Shown here one piece after another: positions 22,505 to 29,186 of a stretch of 29,186 bases of DNA. The position numbers and the translations under genes are program-made. This DNA is from AC-37 sp034663685 (GTDB lineage: Bacteria; Actinomycetota; Thermoleophilia; Solirubrobacterales; Thermoleophilaceae): NCBI GenBank assembly GCA_034663685.1, contig JAXDJC010000200.1:1-29186 (forward strand). Reading direction: 5' to 3'. Under the pieces are notes generated by a model. It was not told where the DNA came from and ran no database searches. It saw only the letters and a program-made list of their open reading frames with translations. How positions within the stretch are numbered: position 1 is the stretch's first letter; the number at the start of each line of letters is the position of its first letter.

Positions 22505-23706
22505 ACGAAGGGCCGCACGCGCCCGCGGCGCGAGAGCCTGAGCCCGGGCCGCAGCGGCGCGCGCTCGGGCGAGGGGTGCGGCGAGGAGGGACGCTCACCG
22601 CTGTCGCGCACCACGCGGTCGACCTCCTGCGGGAGCTTCCTGCGGAAGACCGACTTGTCGAAGCGGGCTGCACTGGCCACGCAGTCCTCGGGGGAGACCG
22701 CCTCGGTGTCGAACGCGAGCACCGCCTCCGCGAGCGCGTCCGGGCCGCCCTCCCAGAACGCGCCGGTCACGCGGTCGCGGACCGTCTCGAGCGCCCCGCC
22801 GCCGCGCACGGAGATGACCGGGCGGCCGGCGGCCTGGGCCTCGACCGCGGCGATCCCGAACTCCTCCACCGCAGTGACGACCAGGGCCTGAGCGCCGCTC
22901 AGGAGCCGCGACACGTCGTTGTCGCTCACCCGGCCGGCGAACGTGATCATCGGCCCGGCCAGCGAGCGCAGCCGCCGGTAGTCCGGCCCGTCCCCCGCAA
23001 CCACCAGCGGGAGCTTGAGCCGCGTGAACGCCTCCACCGCGATGTCGATCCGCTTGTGCGGCATCAGCTCGGAGAGCACGAGGTAGTGGTCGGCCACCGT
23101 GCCCGGGGAGAAGCGGCCGGTCTCGACCGGCGGGTGGACCACGCGCGAGTCGCGGTTGAAGTACGAGCGGATCCGCCGGCGGGTGGTGCTCGAGTTGGCG
23201 AGATAGCCGTCGACCCGCTGGGCGGCGATCCAGTCCCACTGGCGCCAGCGGTGGAAGAGCGAGCGCAGCACCGCGCGGCTGACCGGGTCGCGCCGCGCGG
23301 CGAGCGTGCGGTCGCGGTCGTTCCACGCGTACCGGAACGGGTTGTGGCAGTAGTCCACGTGCACGGTGTGCTCGTCGCAGATCACGGCGTGCGCCCACGC
23401 GCTCGAGCTGGACACCACGAGGTCGAAGTCCGACAGGTCGACCGACTCGATCGCGGCGGGGTAGAGCGGCAGCAGCGCGCGGAAGCTGCGCGCGTTCGGG
23501 CGCAGCTTCTGGAGGAACGTGGGGCGCACGTCGCGGTGGGCGAAGCGCCCCTCCGTGCCCTTCTCGTCGTAGATCGCCGTGTAGATCGGCGCGTCCGGCC
23601 ACAGCTCGCACATCTCGAGGAAGACGCGCTCCGCTCCGCGCAGGTCGAGAAGAAAGTCATGGACCAGCGCAACCCGCGTGGCGTCGGGCGTGTTAGGGGC
23701 AGGCAT
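22501..23706 (-). CDS. GT4-family glycosyltransferase (WbaZ/mannosyltransferase-like)
   Basis: A 401-residue retaining GT-B enzyme. The N-terminal domain reads RVALVHDFLLDLRGAERVFLEMCELWPDAPIYTAIYD, the usual opening of mannosyl/rhamnosyl transferases in O-antigen and exopolysaccharide clusters; HVDYCHNPFRYAWNDRD follows. In the C-terminal domain VLSELMPHKRIDIAVEAF binds the nucleotide, and VEEFGIAAVEAQAAGRPV provides the EX7E motif. The last 30 residues are basic and disordered. ATG 23706 (MPAPNTP) is chosen because TAGACT (minus, 23720-23715) lies 8 nt upstream; a longer in-frame reading adds no conserved sequence. Sugar specificity unknown. Confidence 0.9.
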   Translation of the reverse strand: MPAPNTPDATRVALVHDFLLDLRGAERVFLEMCELWPDAPIYTAIYDEKGTEGRFAHRDVRPTFLQKLRPNARSFRALLPLYPAAIESVDLSDFDLVVSSSSAWAHAVICDEHTVHVDYCHNPFRYAWNDRDRTLAARRDPVSRAVLRSLFHRWRQWDWIAAQRVDGYLANSSTTRRRIRSYFNRDSRVVHPPVETGRFSPGTVADHYLVLSELMPHKRIDIAVEAFTRLKLPLVVAGDGPDYRRLRSLAGPMITFAGRVSDNDVSRLLSGAQALVVTAVEEFGIAAVEAQAAGRPVISVRGGGALETVRDRVTGAFWEGGPDALAEAVLAFDTEAVSPEDCVASAARFDKSVFRRKLPQEVDRVVRDSGERPSSPHPSPERAPLRPGLRLSRRGRVRPFV

Positions 23707-23802
23707 GCATCGCCAGTCTAAGCACGGGACCCGTCGAATTGCCACGTTAAGCCTGTGTGGCGCACGAGAGGCCATCACGCCCGTCTGCTACCAATACCCG
23801 CC
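23707..23802. promoter_or_regulatory. Divergent 96-bp region between GT4 and LPXTG genes
   Basis: On minus, TAGACT (23720-23715) sits 8 nt before ATG 23706 and is a good leaderless -10 candidate. On plus, TACCAA (23789-23794) is 8 nt before GTG 23803 but lacks the final T, so support is weak. I see no clear -35, operator palindrome or RNA in the remainder. Confidence 0.4.
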
Positions 23803-24159
23803 GTGCTAAGAGCACTTCCAGCCACGCTCGCGGTGGCAGCCCTCGTGGCGCTGGCCCCGGCCGCCGCTCTCGCGCAGGACGCGGGCAGCAACCAGTACCA
23901 GGATCCGCTCGCCGGCCAGCCGGGCACGGGCGGCCACCACGGAGGCGGCGGTGGCGGCACCTCCAACGTCAGGCCGAGCTCCGCCTCCCAGACTCAGGCC
24001 GCCCAGTCCGGGAACAGCTCTCAGACCACCCGGGCCGCACAGGCGGGCAACCAGCTGCCCAGAACCGGCGTGGACACATGGCTGCTCGCGCTCTGCGGCG
24101 CGATGCTGCTCGCAGGCGGGCTCGGACTGCGCCGCGTAGCCGATCGCCCCGACTTCTAG
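23803..24159 (+). CDS. Small LPXTG-anchored surface protein
   Basis: A 118-residue exported protein. GTG 23803 opens a signal peptide (VLRALPATLAVAALVALAPAAALA) with predicted cleavage before QDAG. The mature part is low-complexity: a Gly/His-rich stretch (GTGGHHGGGGGGT), then a Ser/Gln/Thr/Ala-rich stalk. The C-terminus is a sortase sorting signal: LPRTG followed by a hydrophobic span (WLLALCGAMLLAGGLGL) and the basic tail RRVADRPDF. About 60 residues remain as stalk, with no enzymatic domain, so it is probably a wall-linked spacer or small surface antigen. No sortase lies in the window. It is 13 bp upstream of the GT4-GT2 fusion gene on the same strand. Confidence 0.83.
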   Translation: MLRALPATLAVAALVALAPAAALAQDAGSNQYQDPLAGQPGTGGHHGGGGGGTSNVRPSSASQTQAAQSGNSSQTTRAAQAGNQLPRTGVDTWLLALCGAMLLAGGLGLRRVADRPDF

Positions 24160-24172
24160 GGAGCGGCCGGCC

Positions 24173-26335
24173 GTGAGCGACGCGCCTGCGCCCGGGGGCG
24201 TGGCCACCAGCCCCAGCCGGGTCCCGGCCGCCGCGCCCGGTCCCGCGGCGCCGCGAAGGGCGCGCACCCGCGGGCTCACGCTCTTCGTGAGCTACTCGGG
24301 CCTGATGGGAGGGTCCGAGCGCATCCTGCTCGACCTGGCGCCGCGGCTGAGCGGCGGGGTGGCGGTGGCCTGCCCCGAGGGGCCGCTGGCCGAGCGTCTG
24401 CGCGCGGTGGGCGTGCACGTCTTCCCCCTCCGCCGGCGGCGGCTGGAGCTGCGCGCCACACTGCGCGACCGGATCGAGAAGCCGGTGAGGATCGCCGGCC
24501 AGGCGCGCGAGGTCGGCGAGCTCGTGGCCGCGCTCCGACCGGCTGTGACGGTGGGCTGGGGAACGCGCGCGGCCATCTCCTGCGCCCCCGCGGTGCACCG
24601 GGCCAACCCCTCGTCGCAGTTCCTCTTCCAGAACAACGACCTGCTCCGGGGCCCGATCATCGCCCGCATCGCGCGCACGATGGCCTACCAGTCGGACCTG
24701 CTGGTGGCGCTGTCGGCGGCGATCGCCCGCGACCTCGATCCGCACGGCACCTTCGACGACCGGACCGTCGTGGTGCCGCCCGGCGTGGACCTCGACGCCT
24801 ACGCGCACATCGGCCCGCCTCCCGACGGTCCCCCGCACGCGCTTGTGCTCGGCGCGCTCGTGGGCTGGAAGCGCCCGCGGCTGGCGCTCGAGGCCGTTGC
24901 CCTCGCCGCCCGGCGGCTGCCCGACCTGACGCTGACGGTGGCGGGCCCGGCAATCGACGACGCGGGCGAGCGGCTCGACGCTGCGCTGCACAGCCGCGCC
25001 GCCGAGCCGGACCTGGCCGGCCGCGTGACCTTCACCGGCGAGCTGGCCGACCCGCGCCCGGCGCTCGCCGAGGCCACCTGCCTCCTGCACGCCGCGGACG
25101 TGGAGCCCTACGGGATGGTGGTGGTGGAGGCGCTCGCCGCCGGCCGCGCCGTGGTGGCGCCCGCGTCGGGCGGCCCGGCGGAGATCGTGGCTCCCGAGAC
25201 CGGGCGGCTGTTCATGCCCGGCGACCCGCATTCGGCGGCCGACGCGTTGGTGGACCTGCTCGCCCCCGACGGGCTCGCGGCGCGCGTGGGCGCCGCCGGC
25301 CGGGCGCGCGCCGAGCGCCACTACCGGCTCGAGGACTCCACCGCCCGCTACGACGCGCTGCTCGACGAGCTGGCCGAGCGCCGGCGCGCGGGCGCCTCGA
25401 TCGCCGTGCGGAGCGCGGTGGCGAGCGACCCGCCGGGGACCGGGCTCGCCCTGGTCACGGTGCTGCACGACTCCGAGCCCGAACTGCGGGCGCTGCTCGC
25501 CTCGGTCGAGCGGCACCTTCCCGGCGCGCGGGTGATCGCCGCGGACTCGGGCTCCTCCGACGCCGGCCCGGATGCCGTGCGCGCGTGGGCCGGGGACGCG
25601 GAGATGATCGACCTGGGTGAGAACCTGGGCTTCGGCCGTGCCTCGAACGCGGCGCTGGCGGCGGTCGACCGGCCCGTCACCGTGCTGATCAACCCCGACG
25701 CCGAGCTGCTCGACGACTCGCTCGAGGCGCTCGCCGCCGAGGTGATGCGCGCCGACCGGCCCGAGCGGATCCTCGCGCCGCTCGTGATGCACCCCGACGG
25801 GCCGCGCGAGGACTCGGCGCACCCCGAGCCCGGCTCGGCACCGGAGCTTCTGCGCGCGCTGATCCCCCCGGCCGCGCTTCCCCGCCTGCTGCGCGCGCCG
25901 ATCGAGCCGTGGCGGGCGGACGAGCCGCGCCGTGTCGGCTGGGCCGTCGGCTGCTGCCTCGTGGCCCGCACGGACACGCTGCGCCGGCTCGGCCCGTTCG
26001 ACGATCGCGCGTTCCTCTACGCGGAGGACCTCGACCTCGGGCTGCGCGCCACCGACGCCGGCGTGGAGACCTGGTTCTGGCCGGCGGGCCGCGTGCTGCA
26101 CAGGCGCGCGCACGCGTCGTCGCGGGTGTTCGGCGGCGAGCCGTTCGACCTGCTGGCGCTGCGCCGCCGCGAGGTGGTCCGGCGCTGGCGCGGCGTGCGC
26201 CGGCAGCGGACCGACGACGGCGCCCAGGCGCTGACCTTCGCCACGCGAGCGGTGCTCAAGTGGGCGCTCGGCGGATCGGCCAAGCGCGAGCGCGAGCAGC
26301 TCGCGGCACTACGCCGCGCGCGGCACAAGTCCTGA
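24173..26335 (+). CDS. Bifunctional GT4-GT2 glycosyltransferase fusion
   Basis: A 720-residue cytosolic protein with two complete glycosyltransferase domains. Residues about 35-400 are a GT4: FVSYSGLMGGSERILLDLAP, FQNNDLLRG, VVVPPGVDLDAY, LGALVGWKRPRLALEAV, and VEPYGMVVVEALAAGRAVVAPASGGPAEIV (EX7E). Residues about 423-690 are a rhamnosyltransferase-like GT2: LVTVLHDSEPELRALLASV, ADSGSSDAGP, GENLGFGRASNAAL, VLINPDAELLDDSL, and FDDRAFLYAEDLDLGLRATDAG. Both keep key motifs, so two successive sugar transfers are plausible. The first 34 residues are Pro/Ala-rich linker. GTG 24173 has AGGGAG nine nt upstream, one of the few recognisable ribosome-binding sites here. The downstream GT4 starts 2 bp after its stop. 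Confidence 0.9.
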   Translation: MSDAPAPGGVATSPSRVPAAAPGPAAPRRARTRGLTLFVSYSGLMGGSERILLDLAPRLSGGVAVACPEGPLAERLRAVGVHVFPLRRRRLELRATLRDRIEKPVRIAGQAREVGELVAALRPAVTVGWGTRAAISCAPAVHRANPSSQFLFQNNDLLRGPIIARIARTMAYQSDLLVALSAAIARDLDPHGTFDDRTVVVPPGVDLDAYAHIGPPPDGPPHALVLGALVGWKRPRLALEAVALAARRLPDLTLTVAGPAIDDAGERLDAALHSRAAEPDLAGRVTFTGELADPRPALAEATCLLHAADVEPYGMVVVEALAAGRAVVAPASGGPAEIVAPETGRLFMPGDPHSAADALVDLLAPDGLAARVGAAGRARAERHYRLEDSTARYDALLDELAERRRAGASIAVRSAVASDPPGTGLALVTVLHDSEPELRALLASVERHLPGARVIAADSGSSDAGPDAVRAWAGDAEMIDLGENLGFGRASNAALAAVDRPVTVLINPDAELLDDSLEALAAEVMRADRPERILAPLVMHPDGPREDSAHPEPGSAPELLRALIPPAALPRLLRAPIEPWRADEPRRVGWAVGCCLVARTDTLRRLGPFDDRAFLYAEDLDLGLRATDAGVETWFWPAGRVLHRRAHASSRVFGGEPFDLLALRRREVVRRWRGVRRQRTDDGAQALTFATRAVLKWALGGSAKREREQLAALRRARHKS

Positions 26336-26337
26336 CG

Positions 26338-27363
26338 ATGGTCGCCATCAACGCCCGCGCAGCCGTGCGGCGCGAGATCGGCGGCGTGGAGCGCGTGGCG
26401 CGCGAGCTGGCGCGGCTGCTTCCAGCGCTCCGGCCGGACCGCTACCGCGTGATCGCGCCGCGGCCCGCGCTCGCCCACCGCGCCGGCCACGCATGGGAGC
26501 AGGCCGCGCTGCCGCTGCTCGCCCGCGGCGCCGAGCTGATCCTCTCCCCCGCCAACCTCGCCCCGCTCGCCTCGCGCCGCAACGTCGTGCTGATCCACGA
26601 TGCGGCCGCCCTGCGCCACCCCGAGTGGTACAGCCCCGCCTACGTGCGCTGGCAGCGCGCGCTGCTCCCCCGCCTCGCCCGCCGCGCGCGGCTGGTGCTC
26701 ACCGTCTCCGAGTTCTCGCGCGGCGAGCTGGTCGAGCTGCTGGGCGTGGCGCCCGACCGCGTGACCGTGGTGCCGAACGGCGTGGACGAGCGCTTCACGC
26801 CGGCTGCCGGCGCCTCCCCCGCCCGCGCCGCGCTGGGACTGGATCGCCCCTACGCGCTGGTGGTGGGCACGCGGATCGCCCGCAAGAACGTGGCGGCGCT
26901 CGACGCCGCGGCCGAGACGCTCGCCGCCGAGGGGATCGAGCTGGTGGCCGCCGGCTCGGGGCGCGGCTACATGCGCGAGGAGGGCGCCGGCCCGTCCGGT
27001 CCCCGCCGCCTCGGGTACGTGCCCGACGACCTGCTTCCGGCGCTGTACGCGGGCGCCCGCGCCCTGCTCATGCCGTCCCTCTACGAGGGCTTCGGGCTCC
27101 CGTGCCTGGAGGCGATGGCGAGTGGCGTGCCCGTGGTCGCGGCCGACCGCGCCGCCCTGCCGGAGACGTGCGGCGATGCAGCTCTCCTGGTCGACCCCGA
27201 CGACGGAGCCGCGCTCGCCGAGGCCGCCCGAGTGGCCGCCACCGACGATGCACGCCGCTCCGAGCTCGTCGAGCGCGGTTTGGCCCGCGCCGCGGACCAC
27301 TCCTGGGAGCACGCGGCCCGCCTCACCGACGAGGCGATCGGCGCCCTGCTCGCGCGCTCCTGA
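26338..27363 (+). CDS. GT4-family glycosyltransferase
   Basis: A 341-residue GT-B enzyme: MVAINARAAVRREIGGVERVARELARLLPAL at the acceptor-domain start (the GGVERV glycine loop), NVVLIHDAAALRHPEWYSP, LVLTVSEFSRGELVELLGV, VTVVPNGVDERFTP, YALVVGTRIARKNVAAL, LGYVPDDLLPALYAGARALLMPS, and YEGFGLPCLEAMASGVPVVAADRAALPE (EX7E, about 248-275). The domain order and length are normal for mannosyl/glucosyl GT4 enzymes. ATG 26338 is 2 bp after the stop of the GT4-GT2 fusion, so it is almost certainly in the same operon. A possible convergent terminator hairpin follows its TGA. Sugar unknown. Confidence 0.92.
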   Translation: MVAINARAAVRREIGGVERVARELARLLPALRPDRYRVIAPRPALAHRAGHAWEQAALPLLARGAELILSPANLAPLASRRNVVLIHDAAALRHPEWYSPAYVRWQRALLPRLARRARLVLTVSEFSRGELVELLGVAPDRVTVVPNGVDERFTPAAGASPARAALGLDRPYALVVGTRIARKNVAALDAAAETLAAEGIELVAAGSGRGYMREEGAGPSGPRRLGYVPDDLLPALYAGARALLMPSLYEGFGLPCLEAMASGVPVVAADRAALPETCGDAALLVDPDDGAALAEAARVAATDDARRSELVERGLARAADHSWEHAARLTDEAIGALLARS

Positions 27364-27377
27364 GCCCTCGCCTCAGG
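27359..27377. terminator. Short hairpin between convergent genes
   Basis: CCTGAG (27359-27364) and CTCAGG (27372-27377) are perfect 6-bp arms around a 7-nt loop. They span the plus-strand stop (27361-27363) and the minus-strand stop (27375-27373). Competing pairing GCCCT/AGGGC is also possible. There is no T-tract on either side, so a bidirectional factor-independent terminator is only weakly supported. Confidence 0.3.
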
Positions 27378-28536
27378 GCGCGGGCGGGCCGGCCGGCGCC
27401 TGCCCCGTCTGCGCGCACTGCGCCTGCTCGTCCTTCACGCAGCCCTCGTAGAGCTGCGCGCTGCGCATGTACTGCTCGAGCGCCGGCATCGGCGTGACGG
27501 TGTCCTTGCCGTCGTACTTAACGAGCCCCGTGTAGCGGAACTGCTCGCAGCAGTAGCTCGACGCCCACGTGTACCAGTACACGCGCTGCACCTTGGCGAG
27601 GCTCGACGACTGGCTCTTCACCAGCAGCCTGTAGGCCTGCTCCACGTATGCGGCCATGCCCTCGTCGGTCGTCTGGAGCTTGTTGTTCGACTTGATCCGG
27701 CCCTTCGACGCCGGCAGCCCGAACTCCGTGATCCACAGCGGCAGCTTGCCGTCCCCGTGGCGGCGCAGGATGATCCGGAAGCGCTTGGCCAGCGTGATGA
27801 TCCCCCCGGGCTTGGAGGTGTACGGGTGCAGGGCGGCCACGTCGAACGCGCCCTTGATGCCGCCCTTCGCGTACATGTGGTCGAGGTACTTCCACGACTC
27901 GTTCGAGATGCCGCCGAGCACCACCTTCGCGCCCGGGTCGGCGGCCTTGATCGCCTTGTAGGACGCGCGCAGGAGCTTGCCGTAGCCGGGTGCGTAGTCC
28001 ACGCCGGTGGGGATCGACCACTGGTACTGGAGGTGCGGCTCGTTCCAGATCTGCCACTGGCGGATCGGCCGCTTGGCGAGCAGCGGGTTCTCCAGCCAGA
28101 ACGAGCCGTCCGGCCCGTAGCGGGCGATCAGGGCGCGCAGGTAGCGCGTGTAGTCGGCGAAGCTCTTGGGCGGCGAGTGGGCCACGTTGGGGTACTGACG
28201 CGCCCACGTCGGCGCGAGGATCACCACGGGCAGCACGTCGATCCCGTGCGCCACGGCGTTCTTGACGGCCCGGTCCGTCTTGGCGTGGTTGAACGGCGCG
28301 CCCCGGGTCGGCTGCGCCCGCAGCCACTCGAACGCCACCCGCTCGGACTCCACGCCGGACTTGGCCATCCGCGCCGCCTCGGCGTCGCGCACGGAGTCGG
28401 GCGCGACCATCTCCACCTCGCCGTCCCAGTTCGCGCCGAAGAAGAGCGACGGGACGGCGCGCTGGGCGGCGGCGCTCCCGGGCATGGCGACCAGGAGCGC
28501 GGCCGCCGCGGCGAGGAGGGTTGCCAGGCGGGTCAC
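27373..28536 (-). CDS. Secreted glycoside hydrolase, PslG/GH39-like
   Basis: A 387-residue exported (beta/alpha)8-barrel hydrolase. GTG 28536 opens a signal peptide (VTRLATLLAAAAALLVAMPGSAAA) with predicted cleavage near residue 24. The catalytic domain shows RQWQIWNEPHLQYQW, with N165-E166-P167 (acid/base Glu in the NEP motif of clan GH-A), and LPLWITEFGLPAS, with E271 as nucleophile. The loop FGANWDGEVEMVAP at about 33-46 and the domain length of about 350 recall the self-produced-polysaccharide endoglycosidase PslG. It probably trims the polysaccharide made by this island. A cysteine pair near the C-terminus (C364, C372 region) may form a disulphide. TTG 28542 is an alternative start. It is divergent from a TetR gene with an operator palindrome between them. 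Confidence 0.85.
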   Translation of the reverse strand: MTRLATLLAAAAALLVAMPGSAAAQRAVPSLFFGANWDGEVEMVAPDSVRDAEAARMAKSGVESERVAFEWLRAQPTRGAPFNHAKTDRAVKNAVAHGIDVLPVVILAPTWARQYPNVAHSPPKSFADYTRYLRALIARYGPDGSFWLENPLLAKRPIRQWQIWNEPHLQYQWSIPTGVDYAPGYGKLLRASYKAIKAADPGAKVVLGGISNESWKYLDHMYAKGGIKGAFDVAALHPYTSKPGGIITLAKRFRIILRRHGDGKLPLWITEFGLPASKGRIKSNNKLQTTDEGMAAYVEQAYRLLVKSQSSSLAKVQRVYWYTWASSYCCEQFRYTGLVKYDGKDTVTPMPALEQYMRSAQLYEGCVKDEQAQCAQTGQAPAGPPAP

Positions 28537-28621
28537 GTTCAAGAGAACCCAGCAGGCTACGAGCGGTTGCGGCGCGGGCCTTGACCAAAGAGGTGAACCG
28601 TGGTTCACTTCTTGACGAGCC
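28537..28621. promoter_or_regulatory. Divergent regulatory region with TetR-operator palindrome
   Basis: GTGAACC (28593-28599) and GGTTCAC (28602-28608) are perfect 7-bp arms around GT, a typical TetR-family operator. A plus-strand TTGACC (28581-28586) followed after 17 bp by TTCACT (28604-28609) could be the tetR promoter, with the palindrome covering the -10, giving self-repression. On minus, TAGCCT (28559-28554) is a TAnnnT -10 candidate for the hydrolase, about 17 nt before its GTG. The operator is about 30 bp upstream of that -10, so control of the hydrolase is possible but less direct. Confidence 0.55.
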
Positions 28622-29186
28622 ATGCCCTATCGCCCCACCGAGCGCACCGAGGCCAAGAAGGCCGCCACGCGCGAGCTGATCCTCGACGCCGCGCTGGCGG
28701 AGCTGGCCGCAAGCAGCTACGCCGGGGCCGGCATGCAGTCGATCGCGGGCCGCGCCGGCATCGGCACCGGGACCCTCTACCGCTACTTCCCGTCCAAGTC
28801 CGACCTGTTCGCCGAGGTGTTCCGGCGCGGAGCCGCGCGCGAGATGGTGGTGCTCGCGGAGGCGGCGCACGACGATGGCCGACCGGCTGTGGAGCGCGTG
28901 GGCGCCGCCGTGGAGGCCTTCGCCCGCCGTGCGCTCGCCGCGCCGGAGCGCGCCCACGCGATCATCGCCGAGCCGGTCGATCCGGCCGTGGAGGAGGAGC
29001 GGCTGGCGTTCCGCCGCGCCTTCCGCGACCACCTCCGGGTGATCCTCGACGGCGGCGTGGCCGCCGGCGAGCTGCGCGCCCACGACACGGAGACGACCGC
29101 CGCCGCGGTGGTCGGCGCCGTGGGCGAGGCTCTCATAGGACCACTTTCGCCCAAGGGGAGCGGCGGCGACGCGATGATCGCGAGCC
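28622..29186 (+). CDS. TetR-family transcriptional regulator, 3' end cut by window edge
   Basis: The visible 188 residues start MPYRPTERTEAKKAATRELILDAALAELA, the first helix of a TetR HTH. GMQSIAGRAGIGTGTLYRYFPSKSDLFAEVF follows and is the canonical TetR recognition region (GTLYRYFPSK.DL). The ligand-binding domain begins around residue 75 (EMVVLAEAAHDDGRPAVERV) and includes AIIAEPVDPAVEEERLAFR and TTAAAVVGAVGEALIGPL. The last codons lie outside the window, so no stop is seen. It should bind the GTGAACC-GT-GGTTCAC palindrome 14 bp upstream of its ATG. Its ligand and regulon are unknown; the divergent hydrolase is an obvious candidate target. Confidence 0.93.
   Translation, partial: MPYRPTERTEAKKAATRELILDAALAELAASSYAGAGMQSIAGRAGIGTGTLYRYFPSKSDLFAEVFRRGAAREMVVLAEAAHDDGRPAVERVGAAVEAFARRALAAPERAHAIIAEPVDPAVEEERLAFRRAFRDHLRVILDGGVAAGELRAHDTETTAAAVVGAVGEALIGPLSPKGSGGDAMIAS

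Noticed and set aside
23969..26113. A 714-codon open frame on the minus strand opposite the GT4-GT2 fusion
   Set aside because: Compositionally biased antisense frame over a gene with clear glycosyltransferase motifs; no independent start signal or recognisable domain.
1..29186. CRISPR array, tRNA, rRNA, insertion sequence or prophage
   Set aside because: No regularly spaced direct repeats, tRNA-like cloverleaf, transposase/integrase motif or phage gene was seen on reading both strands; a dedicated RNA search was not possible here.

Overview
This is high-GC DNA, probably from an actinobacterium and most likely from the Thermoleophilia/Solirubrobacterales. That placement is an inference. It rests on the GC-rich codon third positions, many GTG/TTG starts, 4-bp NTGA gene overlaps, TAnnnT hexamers 6-8 nt before start codons (leaderless style), and the gene families present (WS/DGAT, LPXTG protein, large O-antigen-ligase and glycosyltransferase set). 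I see no rRNA, tRNA, CRISPR array, transposase, integrase or phage gene.

Most of the window is a surface-polysaccharide and glycolipid island. Region 1 (1-4280, minus): a three-gene run with a GT-C-like membrane protein (2646-4280), a second GT-C-like membrane protein (983-2623) and a GT4 glycosyltransferase cut by the left edge. Region 2 (4309-6668, plus): a Wzx-type flippase coupled to a GT2. Region 3 (6647-11442, minus): a WS/DGAT acyltransferase, then a tightly overlapping trio of circularly permuted ATP-grasp, peptidase-C26 amidase and YbdK/EgtA-like carboxylate-amine ligase. This trio does not obviously belong to polysaccharide synthesis and is the best candidate for an undescribed small-molecule pathway. 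Region 4 (11575-13791, minus): a methyltransferase-GT2 fusion and a small membrane-anchored TPR protein.

Region 5 (13820-17489, plus): a Wzy/WaaL-like polymerase or ligase, a polyprenyl-phosphate-type GT2, and a GT-C-like membrane protein that is a paralogue of 2646-4280. Region 6 (17471-18427, minus; 18452-22504, plus): a divergent KAS III-like synthase, then acyltransferase-3, SDR, acyltransferase-3 and a rhamnosyltransferase-like GT2, with every plus-strand junction overlapping by 4 bp. Region 7 (22501-27363): a minus GT4, then on plus a small LPXTG surface protein, a GT4-GT2 double-domain glycosyltransferase and another GT4. Region 8 (27373-29186): a secreted PslG-like glycoside hydrolase divergent from a TetR-family regulator that runs off the right edge, with a 16-bp palindromic operator candidate between them.

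Together the genes could build repeat units (GT2/GT4), add sugars outside the membrane (GT-C proteins), export (flippase), polymerise or ligate (Wzy-like), decorate (acyltransferases, methyltransferase) and trim (secreted hydrolase). I do not see an initiating phosphoglycosyl transferase, a chain-length regulator, nucleotide-sugar synthesis genes or a sortase, so these would have to lie elsewhere. Intergenic space is very small: no stretch over about 300 bp lacks a gene. The largest gaps are 11443-11574, 23707-23802 and 28537-28621, and each is described below.
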